Shown here: positions 35,779 through 43,036 of the stretch, piece by piece | Numbering within the stretch: position 1 is the stretch's first letter | How the letters are laid out: every line of letters starts with the position of its first letter | Source: Serinicoccus profundi | GTDB taxonomy: Bacteria; Actinomycetota; Actinomycetes; Actinomycetales; Dermatophilaceae | Length of the DNA: 64,000 nucleotides | Direction: 5' to 3' | Assembly (NCBI RefSeq): GCF_008001015.1 | Contig: NZ_CP042862.1 | Span: 2,170,001 to 2,234,000 of the forward strand | Notes under the pieces: generated by a model | Told to the model about the DNA's origin: nothing | What the model saw: the letters and a program-made list of their open reading frames with translations, nothing else | Databases searched by the model: none | Program-made: the position numbers and the translations under genes

Positions 35779-37560
35779 GTGACTTCCACCTCCTCCCGCA
35801 ACCTCCGCAACCGTGTTGTCCGCTCGACGCTCGTCGTCTGTCTTGCCTGCGGGCTGGCTGCTGCCCCGGCCATGGCCGGGGTCGTGCCCGAGCCGGTACG
35901 CCACTCCGCACCGGACGCCGCCTTCACCCTCGACCCGGTCGGCACCTTCGAGACCGGTGTGTTCGACGAGTCCGCGGCCGAGATCGTGGCCTGGTACCCC
36001 GGCGGGCAGCGCGCCCTGGTCGTGAACGCCCAGGGCGGCATGGTCGACGTGCTGGACGCCGCCGACGCGACAAGCCCGGTCAAGGTCGCTGAGATCTCCG
36101 CCGCAGGGCTCGTGGCCGCCGACGGATCCGTGGTGCCGAACGGCACCGTCGCCAACTCGGTCGCCGTCCGTCCCGACGGGCTCGCGGTCGTGGCCCTGGA
36201 GGCGCCGCAGAAGAGCGGAGACGGCTGGTTGTTGGTCGTGGACGTGCGGTCGCCAGAGCCGCGGGCAGTGGGGGCCTACCGAGTGGGGGCTCTGCCGGAC
36301 ATGGTGACCCTGACCCCGCGCGGTGACCGTGCGCTCGTCGCCAACGAGGGTGAGCCGACGGACGACTACAGCGTCGACCCGGAGGGCACCATCTCCGTCG
36401 TGACCCTCCCGAAGCAGCTGACCGAGCGCGGCCGCTCGGCGCAGCACGGGACGGCCGCGATCATCCAGGACGCGGTGGCCACCGCCGACTTCCGCGCCTT
36501 CGAGGGCGACGCCCTCCCCGAGGGTGTCCGCGTCTTCGGCGGACGGGATGACGCCGGCACCGGTTCCCCGGAGTTCCCCGTGTCGGAGAACCTAGAGCCG
36601 GAGTACGTCACCGTCTCCAAGGACGGCCGTACCGCGTGGGTGTCGCTGCAGGAGGCCAACGCCCTGGCCGTCCTGGACGTACAAAGCGCGACCGTGACCG
36701 ACCTGCTGCCGCTGGGAACGGTAGACCGCAGGGAGGTCGCCTTCGACCCCTCCGACCGCGACGGCGGCATCAACCTCGGCACCTGGCCGGTCCAGGGCTT
36801 CCGGCTGCCGGATGCGATCGACTCCTACCGGGTGCGCGGCACCGACTACGTCGTCACCGCCAACGAAGGCGACGCCCGCGACTACGACGCCTACTCCGAA
36901 GAGGCGCGGGTCAAGGACCTGGGCCAGGACGGCATACCCCCCATCTGCGACGGCGTCGCTGAGCAGGCGGGCATGAGTGTGGAGCAGCTGCAGGCCGACG
37001 AGAACCTCGGACGTCTCAACATCACCCTGGCCCAGGGCCTGGACGAGGGGGCCGGCTGCTACGCCGAGCTGTTCACCTACGGGACCCGTGGCTTCTCGAT
37101 CGTCGACGGTGAGGGTGCGCTCGTGTTCGACTCCGGTTCCCAGTTCGAGCAGATCATCGCCGAGGCGGTCCCGGACTTCTTCAACTCCAACCACTCCGAG
37201 ACCAACCTCGAGGGCCGTTCCGATGACAAGGGCCCCGAGCCCGAGGGCGTCGTCCTGGGTGAGGTCGACGGTCGGACCTACGCGTTCATCGGCCTGGAGC
37301 GCATCGGCGGTGTCATGGTCTACGACGTCACCGAGCCCGCGCAGGCCGCCTTCGTCACCTACGCCAACAACCGCGACTTCTCGGTCTCGGTCGAGGACGC
37401 CGAGGACGTCGACACTGCGCTGGCCGCGGCCGGTGACCTCGGCGCCGAGGGCCTGGCCTTCGTCCCGGCTGATCAGTCGCCCACAGGGGCACCCCTGGTC
37501 ATCGTCGGCAACGAGGTGTCCGGGACGACGACCTTCTTCGAGGTCACCGACCTGCGGTGA
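35779..37560 (+). CDS. Secreted choice-of-anchor-I-type beta-propeller protein
   Basis: A 593-residue exported protein. The N-terminal signal peptide is a basic RNLRNRVVRSTLVVCLACG stretch followed by AAAPAMAG. The mature part shows repeated beta-propeller patterns (GTFETGVFDESAAEIVAWYP, LVANEGEPTDDY, YVTVSKDGRTAWVSLQEANA, VTANEGDARDYDAY) typical of choice-of-anchor-I proteins, a family often annotated as alkaline-phosphatase-like. ANEGE/ANEGDARDYD repeats could bind calcium. GTG start at 35779. Preceded by PHO-box-like repeats, so a role in phosphate acquisition outside the cell is plausible. Catalytic activity is not evident from the sequence. Confidence 0.85.
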   Translation: MTSTSSRNLRNRVVRSTLVVCLACGLAAAPAMAGVVPEPVRHSAPDAAFTLDPVGTFETGVFDESAAEIVAWYPGGQRALVVNAQGGMVDVLDAADATSPVKVAEISAAGLVAADGSVVPNGTVANSVAVRPDGLAVVALEAPQKSGDGWLLVVDVRSPEPRAVGAYRVGALPDMVTLTPRGDRALVANEGEPTDDYSVDPEGTISVVTLPKQLTERGRSAQHGTAAIIQDAVATADFRAFEGDALPEGVRVFGGRDDAGTGSPEFPVSENLEPEYVTVSKDGRTAWVSLQEANALAVLDVQSATVTDLLPLGTVDRREVAFDPSDRDGGINLGTWPVQGFRLPDAIDSYRVRGTDYVVTANEGDARDYDAYSEEARVKDLGQDGIPPICDGVAEQAGMSVEQLQADENLGRLNITLAQGLDEGAGCYAELFTYGTRGFSIVDGEGALVFDSGSQFEQIIAEAVPDFFNSNHSETNLEGRSDDKGPEPEGVVLGEVDGRTYAFIGLERIGGVMVYDVTEPAQAAFVTYANNRDFSVSVEDAEDVDTALAAAGDLGAEGLAFVPADQSPTGAPLVIVGNEVSGTTTFFEVTDLR

Positions 37561-37733
37561 GCCCTGGCGGTGGGCCAGGCCGCGCCCCCTTGTCCGGGTG
37601 GCCTGGCCCGCCGGGGACGGTGCTGACCGAGACGATCGGGGCTGCCGCACCGGATCGCCACCTGTTCTCTTCCCGCCCCAGGGAACGGTGGCTCGCGCCT
37701 CTGGTCGGAGAAGGACGCTTTCCGGTGCTTCTT

Positions 37734-38415
37734 TCAGTGGCTGGCGAACGTGTAGCCCGGGCCCCGCACGGTGACGATGTGCCGCGGTGCGGCGGGGTCG
37801 GGCTCGATCTTGGCGCGCAGGCGCTTGATGTGGACGTCGAGGGTCTTGGTGTCGCCGACGTAGTCGCTGCCCCATACCGGTCGATGAGCTGGCTGCGGGT
37901 GAGCACCCGATCGGCGTTGCGCAGCAGCGTCTCCAGCAGGTGGAACTCTCGCAACGGCATCAACACCTGCTCCCCGTGGACGTGCACGGTGTGGCCTTCG
38001 ACGTCGATCCGCACCGGGCCGGCCTCGATGGTTGCGGGGCTGAGGTCCTCGGGCTCGGCCAGCCGGCGCAGCACCGCCTTGACCCGTGCGGGCAGCTCGC
38101 GGGCTGAGTAGGGCTTGGTGACGTAGTCATCCGCCCCCAGCTCCAGCGCGACAACCTTCTCGATCCCGGAGTCCTCGGCCGTGAGCATGATGACGGGCAC
38201 GCCCGAACGCTGCCGCAGGCCGCGGAGGACGTCCACGCCGGGCAATCCAGGCAGCATCAGGTCCAGCAGCACCAGGTCCGCCCGTTGCGGTCGAACCGGG
38301 CCAGGGCCTCGGGACCGGTGGCGGCGACGTCGACGTCATACCCCTCCCGCCGGAGGACATAGGACAGGGGGTCCGAGAAGGACTCCTCGTCCTCCACGAC
38401 GAGAAGCCGGGTCAC
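37734..38415 (-). pseudogene. PhoP/RegX3-type response regulator with two frameshifts
   Basis: In three frames the segment encodes a complete OmpR-class response regulator. The receiver is MTRLLVVEDEESFSDPLSYV and VLLDLMLPGLPGVDVL (phosphoacceptor Asp), then MLTAEDSG and DDYVTKPYS; the DNA-binding winged helix has LREFHLLETLLRNADRVLTR, KTLDVHIKRLRAKIE and VTVRGPGYTF. A one-base loss near 38276 (before the receiver Asp) and another near 37878 (before WGSDYVGDTKT) break the frame. Both fall in GC-rich runs, so sequencing error is possible, but two in one gene favours decay. The GTG start at 38415 and stop at 37734 are inferred. No sensor kinase is adjacent. Confidence 0.8.
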
Positions 38416-38594
38416 AGCTGTCGCCAACGTCGAAGAGCCCTTGCTGCACCCTGCGATGCTCGAGCCCCACCCCTTCAGCGGTGTAACCACCGGTTGGGTC
38501 CTGGCCTCTGCCACGGCCCCTCGGCCCACCCGTTCCTCGCGCCAGCAGACGTCCGCGCCCGGAGGCCAAGCGAGCACCCGGGCTGCCGCGGACC

Positions 38595-38616
38595 GTTCAC
38601 GCCTGGTTGACCTGCA
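38595..38616 (+). promoter_or_regulatory. PHO-box-like tandem repeats upstream of the phosphoesterase
   Basis: GTTCACGCCTG and GTTGACCTGCA are contiguous 11-bp units, with a weaker third (GGTTCCGGGGT) directly after. They match the PhoP direct-repeat pattern about as well as the set at 35728 and lie 70 bp before the metallophosphoesterase start. Confidence 0.45.
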
Positions 38617-38686
38617 GGTTCCGGGGTGTCCATCCCGCCGGCGCACAGTGACGCCGCAAGCCTCTCCCCTGCTCAAGGAGTCACTC

Positions 38687-40606
38687 GTGCCACGTCCGCT
38701 CGCTCCTGCCCTGGCCGCCCTGGCCGCCGCCACGACGCTTGGCGCTCTGGCCGCAGCTCCCGCCGGTGCGCTGGCGCCCATGACGCCGCTGCCCTCGGCG
38801 GGCAGCTCGCCCGTCGCTGCCCAGCCCGGCTTCCGGGTGCTGCCCTACCTGCAGAACCCCTCCTCGGACTCGATGACGATCGTGTGGGTCGGTGAGCTCG
38901 ACACCGCCGGGACCGTCACGGTGCGCGGCCCCGGCATCGGGACGCGGACGCTGACCAGCGACCCGCGTCACCTGGACCTGATGGAGTACTCCGACGCCGA
39001 GCTGGCCCAGTCGATCCCCGGTCTGGAGCAGGGCTCCTGGCTGCTCTCCGACAACAACTACCAGCACGTCGTCGAAGTCGAGGGCCTCAAGGCCGGCAAG
39101 ACCTACAAGTACACCGTCACCCAAGACGGGGTCGAGCACGAGGCCACCTTCTCCACCGCCCCCGACGCCCAGCGGTGGCAGGACGTGCGCATCGTCGCCT
39201 TCTCCGACACCGAGACCGAGCCCTACGGCCGCATCGAGCACCGCGAGTGGGAGATCGCCCACGCCGGCTACGCCGACGGCTCGGTGCAGCGGCCCGGGAC
39301 CGACTCGGTCTGGGCGGACAAGTACGGCACCGCGGTGCGGTACGGGCAGGAGCTGGTGCGCTATCCGATGAACCAGGCGCAGGCGCTGGACGCCAACCTC
39401 GACACGATCGCCGCGCAGGACCCCGACCTGCTCATGATCGCCGGCGACCTGGCCCAGGGATCCGGCTACCAGCCGGCATGGGACGAGTTCTGGCGCCACT
39501 TCGCCGGCGAGTTCGGCACCCTGGCCTCCACCGTCCCGCTGGTCACCGCCCTGGGCAACTGGGAGACCTACGCCGGGATCAGCGGCGGCTACGGCACCCC
39601 CACCGACCGCACCCCGCCCGTGGTGGCCCGCAACCGCTACCACGACTACATGATCACCCCCGGGGACCCGCACAACACCCGTTTCAAGGACTCCTACTAC
39701 CGCCTCGACCACGGCCCGGTCACCATCCTGACCCTGGACTCCACCAACGGGGTGCCGGACGAGAATACCCGCACCGGGCAGCTCTCCGGCGAGGTCTTCT
39801 CCGGCGACGACACCAACCTCACCCCCGAGCGGATGTCCACCGACACCCAGGGAGAGATCGCGGCACCGGAGTACGACGCCACGTTCGCCGACGTGTTCGG
39901 CACCGACCCCGCGCAGAGCGACCTGCCCAACCTCACCCCCGGCGGTGAGCAGTGGGACTGGGCTCGCGAGCAGCTTGCCAACGCCCGCGCTCAGGGGCAG
40001 GTGATCCTGGTGCAGTTCCACCACGCCGCCTACTCCAGCGGCGTGCACGGCACCCCGCCCAACCACGAGCACGCCGACAACCAGTCCGGTGTGGCGATGC
40101 GCGCCTACACCCCGATGTTCGAGGAGTACGGCGTCGCCGCCGTGATCAGCGGCCACGACGAGATGTTCGAACGCTCCCTCGTCGACAGCGACGGTGACGG
40201 GGTTGGGGTGCAGGTCTACGACGTCGGCGTGGCCGCCGACGGGCTGCGCGGCGAGCAGCTCTACCGGACCCAGGACGGACAGTGGGAGCCGATCCGCTTC
40301 AACACCCACTCACAGTGGATGGCCGCCAAGGATGAGCCCGAGCTCTGGGAGAACGACGAGAACGGCCAACCCCGCCTCCTCGACGGCGGCCTGCACTACG
40401 GACACCTGCAGATGGACCTGCGACGCACCCGCTGCGGCTCCGAGCTGACCTTCACCCCGGTCTACCTCTTCCCCCTCATGGACCAGGACTACGAGGTGAC
40501 CGGCACCGAGCGCCGCGTCTACGACGACGTCCTCACCCTCGACATTGACGCCGACGGCCGCGTCGTGCAGGACAACAGCTGCACCGGAAACGCCCACCGG
40601 CCCTGA
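38687..40606 (+). CDS. Secreted purple-acid-phosphatase-like metallophosphoesterase
   Basis: A 639-residue exported phosphoesterase. A signal peptide (ALAALAAATTLGALAAAPAGA) precedes a fibronectin-like N-domain (FRVLPYLQNPSSDSMTIVWV) and a calcineurin-like phosphoesterase domain. The metal motifs are recognisable but diverged: FSDTETEP (usually DxH), IAGDLAQGS, LGNWETY (usually GNHE), VQFHHAAYSS and ISGHDEMFERS (usually GHxHxYER). This hints at altered metal use. GTG start at 38687 with AAGGAG six bases upstream. PHO-box-like repeats precede it. It probably releases phosphate from organic phosphoesters outside the cell. Confidence 0.88.
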   Translation: MPRPLAPALAALAAATTLGALAAAPAGALAPMTPLPSAGSSPVAAQPGFRVLPYLQNPSSDSMTIVWVGELDTAGTVTVRGPGIGTRTLTSDPRHLDLMEYSDAELAQSIPGLEQGSWLLSDNNYQHVVEVEGLKAGKTYKYTVTQDGVEHEATFSTAPDAQRWQDVRIVAFSDTETEPYGRIEHREWEIAHAGYADGSVQRPGTDSVWADKYGTAVRYGQELVRYPMNQAQALDANLDTIAAQDPDLLMIAGDLAQGSGYQPAWDEFWRHFAGEFGTLASTVPLVTALGNWETYAGISGGYGTPTDRTPPVVARNRYHDYMITPGDPHNTRFKDSYYRLDHGPVTILTLDSTNGVPDENTRTGQLSGEVFSGDDTNLTPERMSTDTQGEIAAPEYDATFADVFGTDPAQSDLPNLTPGGEQWDWAREQLANARAQGQVILVQFHHAAYSSGVHGTPPNHEHADNQSGVAMRAYTPMFEEYGVAAVISGHDEMFERSLVDSDGDGVGVQVYDVGVAADGLRGEQLYRTQDGQWEPIRFNTHSQWMAAKDEPELWENDENGQPRLLDGGLHYGHLQMDLRRTRCGSELTFTPVYLFPLMDQDYEVTGTERRVYDDVLTLDIDADGRVVQDNSCTGNAHRP

Positions 40607-40986
40607 CCTCAGGGCCGCTCGGCGGTCAACTGGCGAGACAAGCCACGCTCCGGCCGCATAGGCGCCCACCGTCCCGTCCGGGATGGTGGGCGCTCCGGTC
40701 CGCAACAGATCTACACCATCCGCGACGTCAGGGCCTTGTGTCGTCGGTACGCGCGAACGCCCTCCTTGTCGCTGCGATCCACGCCGGCAGCGCGTGCACG
40801 GGCCCGTCGGGTTCTATGACGCGCGAGTTACCCACCGCGCCCAGAGCATGATCCTGTGACAGCTGCGTGCCAGATCCGTCAGTGGGAACCTGCGCTTTGG
40901 TCTCTTTAGCCACATCCACGCGACCCCTGCGCATGGCCCAGGATCCGCGTCGTTGCACGGATTGTCGGCGCCGCCGAGGCGGTACT
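40607..40986. other. Island right end, non-coding apart from a terminator
   Basis: 380 bases between the phosphoesterase and the ssrA-proximal repeat. Apart from the hairpin at 40662-40693 I see no gene: frames are short, without ribosome sites or family motifs. Because tmRNA is transcribed toward this region, some of it is the present 3' flank of ssrA; no strong hairpin follows the tmRNA end here. Confidence 0.45.
40662..40693 (+). terminator. Hairpin terminator after the phosphoesterase
   Basis: A 14-bp stem (arms 40662-40675 and 40680-40693, one G-U pair) with a 4-base loop, 56 bp after the stop codon. Confidence 0.7.
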
Positions 40987-41022
40987 GCACAGCGTGAGAC
41001 ACGGTGGTGGAGGTGGCGGGAA
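40987..41022. repeat. attL-like direct repeat overlapping the ssrA 3' end
   Basis: Second copy of the 36-bp repeat, including the last 18 bases of functional ssrA and 18 bases of 3' flank. It differs from 34327-34362 by one base. Its flank pairs with the ssrA 5' flank with one C-A mismatch, as expected if this copy was brought in by the island. Confidence 0.8.
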
Positions 41023-41372
41023 TCGAACCCGCGTCCGTTGCCGGGAAACCAGGGCTTCTCCGGGTGCAGTGCGCTAGGGATTTTCTCGGCCCCAGGGCTC
41101 GCGCGCACACGTTCCCTGACAGGCCCAGTCGAGTTGGAGTCCCACGTGATCCCCCGACACAGATCACGCAGCAAGTCATCTAGATGATGCCAGGATCTGA
41201 GCCGATGACGAGCTCAGGCTGACAGACTTCGGGCTCGCTCAGGCGGCGAGGGCGAAGTCGCTGCGCTTGGAATTGGCAGCTATTGGTTTCGCAAGGAGCG
41301 TTGACGAGATGACCTTGCATCCTCGACCCGCTTCCCCTGAAGTGCCGAACAACGTCGAAACCGATCACCCCC
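41005..41372 (-). ncRNA. ssrA: tmRNA (transfer-messenger RNA)
   Basis: A 368-base tmRNA that rescues stalled ribosomes and tags nascent proteins. The 5' end GGGGGTGATCGGTTTCGAC pairs as acceptor (GGGGGUG with CACCUCC, including the G3-U70 pair that identifies alanine), the T arm is GCGGGTTCGATTCCCGC, and CCA is encoded. The tag frame at 41278-41240 reads ANSKRSDFALAA then TGA, an actinobacterial-type tag. smpB lies 0.55 kb upstream on the same strand. The 3' end doubles as an island attachment site. Confidence 0.97.
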
Positions 41373-41378
41373 ATGGGG

Positions 41379-41394
41379 GTGTCTCACACTGTGC
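41379..41394 (-). promoter_or_regulatory. 5' flank of ssrA complementary to its 3' flank
   Basis: Read on the minus strand, GCACAGTGTGAGACAC lies six bases before the tmRNA 5' end. The 3' flank carries GTGTCTCACGCTGTGC, so the precursor can extend its acceptor helix by 15 of 16 pairs. This probably guides 5' and 3' processing. Confidence 0.6.
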
Positions 41395-41435
41395 AGTTGT
41401 CAACCAGCCCCACGAGGTGCGGGGCCACTCATCTG

Positions 41436-41441
41436 AGTCTA
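41436..41441 (-). promoter_or_regulatory. Candidate -10 element of ssrA
   Basis: TAGACT on the minus strand, about 64 bases upstream of mature tmRNA. A transcript from here would include a GCCCC/GGGGC hairpin and the 16-base flank described at 41379. A nearer TTGACA (around 41399-41404) lacks a good -10 partner. Confidence 0.3.
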
Positions 41442-41499
41442 CGTGGTCAACGGCTCGGCCACCACGGAGATTCCCGACCCGTGTGACAGGCTGCCGCCC

Positions 41500-41940
41500 A
41501 TGAGCTACCCCGGTGCCCCCACCCACGACCCGAACGACGCGGCGGCGCTGCGCCCGTTGACGATCCTCGTGTCCGCGATGGCCGGCGGCCTGGTGATGCT
41601 GGCGGTCGTCCTGGCCCTGGTCGGCGCTCAGCTGGAGACCCCGGAGACCTGGATGCTGCTCGTCGTGGGCGTCACGACGATCGGCGCCTGGGCGTTGGCG
41701 CTGGGTTCCCCGGTGCCGAAGGTGGCGCAGAGTATGCCGCTGGCCGCGCAGGTGCGGCCGCTCGTCGTGCTGCGCGCCGCGGCGCTGGAGGCCCCCGCGA
41801 TCATCGGCCTGGTCCTGGCCTTCATGAGCCAGCCGATCAACCTGCTCGTCTACGTGCTGCCCGCGCTCTTCTCCGTTGCCGGGCTGCTGCTCTTCGCGCG
41901 CCCGTCGGTCGTGGCCCAGCGGGTCAGCCGTGGCGCTTGA
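41500..41940 (+). CDS. Hypothetical four-helix membrane protein
   Basis: A 146-residue protein with about four hydrophobic segments ([76 protein letters not shown]). I recognise no family. The ATG at 41500 is preferred; a longer frame begins upstream at 41443 but lies in the ssrA promoter region. It diverges from ssrA and converges on smpB with a 17-base overlap. It separates smpB from ssrA, which are more often adjacent. Confidence 0.75.
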   Translation: MSYPGAPTHDPNDAAALRPLTILVSAMAGGLVMLAVVLALVGAQLETPETWMLLVVGVTTIGAWALALGSPVPKVAQSMPLAAQVRPLVVLRAAALEAPAIIGLVLAFMSQPINLLVYVLPALFSVAGLLLFARPSVVAQRVSRGA

Positions 41941-42400
41941 GGTGGGCTGACATCGCCCGGTCGGCCTCGCGCCGGTCCTGCCGCTCGCGCAGCGTCTGCC
42001 GCTTGTCGTGCAGCTTCTTGCCCTTGGCGAGCGCGATCTCGACCTTGGCCCGTCCGTCGACGAAGTAGAGCGACAACGGCACGATCGTGTGCCCGGCCTG
42101 CTCGGCCTTGGCGACCATCTTCTCGATCTGCTCACGGTGCAGGAGCAGCTTGCGACGGCGACGGGCGGTGTGGTTGGTCCACGTCCCCTGGGTGTACTCC
42201 GGGATGTGCACCCCTTCGAGGTACAGCTCCCCGCCGTACTCCACGGCATACCCGTCGGTGAGGGTCGCGCGACCCATCCGCAGCGACTTCACCTCGGTCC
42301 CGGTCAGCACGAGGCCGGCCTCGACGGTGTCCTCGATGAGGTATTCGTGTCGGGCCTTCTTGTTGCTGGCGATGAGCTTGCGTCCGGTCTCCTTGGGCAT
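41924..42400 (-). CDS. smpB: SsrA-binding protein
   Basis: A 158-residue OB-fold protein required for tmRNA function in trans-translation. It has [20 protein letters not shown], the GTEVKSLR motif, [18 protein letters not shown] and the basic C-terminal tail [20 protein letters not shown], which mimics mRNA in the decoding site. ATG start at 42400. Its tmRNA partner lies downstream on the same strand, separated only by the small membrane protein gene on the other strand. Confidence 0.97.
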   Translation of the reverse strand: MPKETGRKLIASNKKARHEYLIEDTVEAGLVLTGTEVKSLRMGRATLTDGYAVEYGGELYLEGVHIPEYTQGTWTNHTARRRRKLLLHREQIEKMVAKAEQAGHTIVPLSLYFVDGRAKVEIALAKGKKLHDKRQTLRERQDRREADRAMSAHLKRHG

Positions 42401-42530
42401 GGCCGGTCAAGTCTAGGCGAGAGATCGACGAAGCTCACACGGGTTTGCTCCCGCGCCCCCTGAGTTGCCGCCCCAGAGGACCCGGGGCAGGGTGGGGGCG
42501 ATCCATCCACGAGAGCTCGAGGAGTGAGAG

Positions 42531-42950
42531 ATGACCACAGCGCGCGAGATCATGACCCCCCAGGCCTACACGGTGAGCGACAGCGCCTCCCTGGTGGAGG
42601 CCGCCACCCTGATGCGCGACCACGGTGTCGGAGCCCTGCCGGTGGTGTCCTCCGACGGGGCGCTGACCGGCATCATCACCGACCGCGACATCGTCGTCAG
42701 CGGCGTCGCCGCATCGCACGACGTCGGCGCCGTCGCGGTCGGCACGGTCACCCAGGGCATCGTGTCGACGGTCTCCCCTGACGAGGACGTCGACCGGGTG
42801 GTCCGCGTCATGGGCGACCAGCAGATCAAGCGCCTCGTGGTCGTCGAGGGTCACGAGATCCTCGGCATGATCAGCGAGTCCGACCTCGCGCGCACGGTCG
42901 AGGAGGACAAGATCGTCGACTTCGTCAAGCAGGTCTACGGCCGCAGCTGA
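42531..42950 (+). CDS. Two-CBS-domain protein
   Basis: A 139-residue protein made of a tandem CBS pair (Bateman module), which typically binds adenosine nucleotides. CBS1 is ATLMRDHGVGALPVVSSDGALTGIITDRDIV and CBS2 is VRVMGDQQIKRLVVVEGHEILGMISESDLA (each written within its limits; key GIITDRDI and GMISESDL). The N-terminal TAREIMTP is typical. A strong GAGGAGTGAGAG ribosome site precedes ATG 42531. Stand-alone CBS proteins of this type are often stress or hypoxia induced in actinobacteria (family knowledge). Confidence 0.92.
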   Translation: MTTAREIMTPQAYTVSDSASLVEAATLMRDHGVGALPVVSSDGALTGIITDRDIVVSGVAASHDVGAVAVGTVTQGIVSTVSPDEDVDRVVRVMGDQQIKRLVVVEGHEILGMISESDLARTVEEDKIVDFVKQVYGRS

Positions 42951-42967
42951 CCGGCGGCTTCACGACG

Positions 42968-43010
42968 CGACGGCGCCCGGTGCCCCTTCTCGGGTCACCG
43001 GGCGCCGTCG
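42968..43010. terminator. Hairpin terminator between the CBS gene and the M23 peptidase
   Basis: A perfect 15-bp stem (42968-42982 with 42996-43010) and 13-base loop in the 86-bp gap between convergent genes, likely serving both. Confidence 0.75.
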
Positions 43011-43036
43011 TGACAGGGTGAGGCCTCAGACCGTCG

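Larger units (their letters stand above)
34327..41022. mobile_element. Genomic island inserted at the 3' end of ssrA
   Basis: A 6.66-kb segment bounded by 36-bp direct repeats (one mismatch) that contain the terminal 18 bases of tmRNA plus its 3' flank. Integration into the 3' end of ssrA is a well-known habit of integrase-borne islands; the left repeat is then the displaced original end. The cargo is a metal-ABC permease with an ATPase stump, a secreted choice-of-anchor-I-like protein, a broken PhoP/RegX3-type regulator and a secreted metallophosphoesterase. No integrase, excisionase or transposase is visible, so the island is probably immobile and decayed. Confidence 0.75.

Noticed and set aside
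38416-38594. Sensor kinase remnant next to the response regulator
   Set aside because: No H-box or ATP-binding motif (N, G1, G2) was found in any frame.
34327-41022. Search for an integrase, excisionase or transposase in the ssrA island
   Set aside because: No tyrosine or serine recombinase motif or transposase motif was seen in any frame; the 34363-34661 region only holds short frames without motifs.
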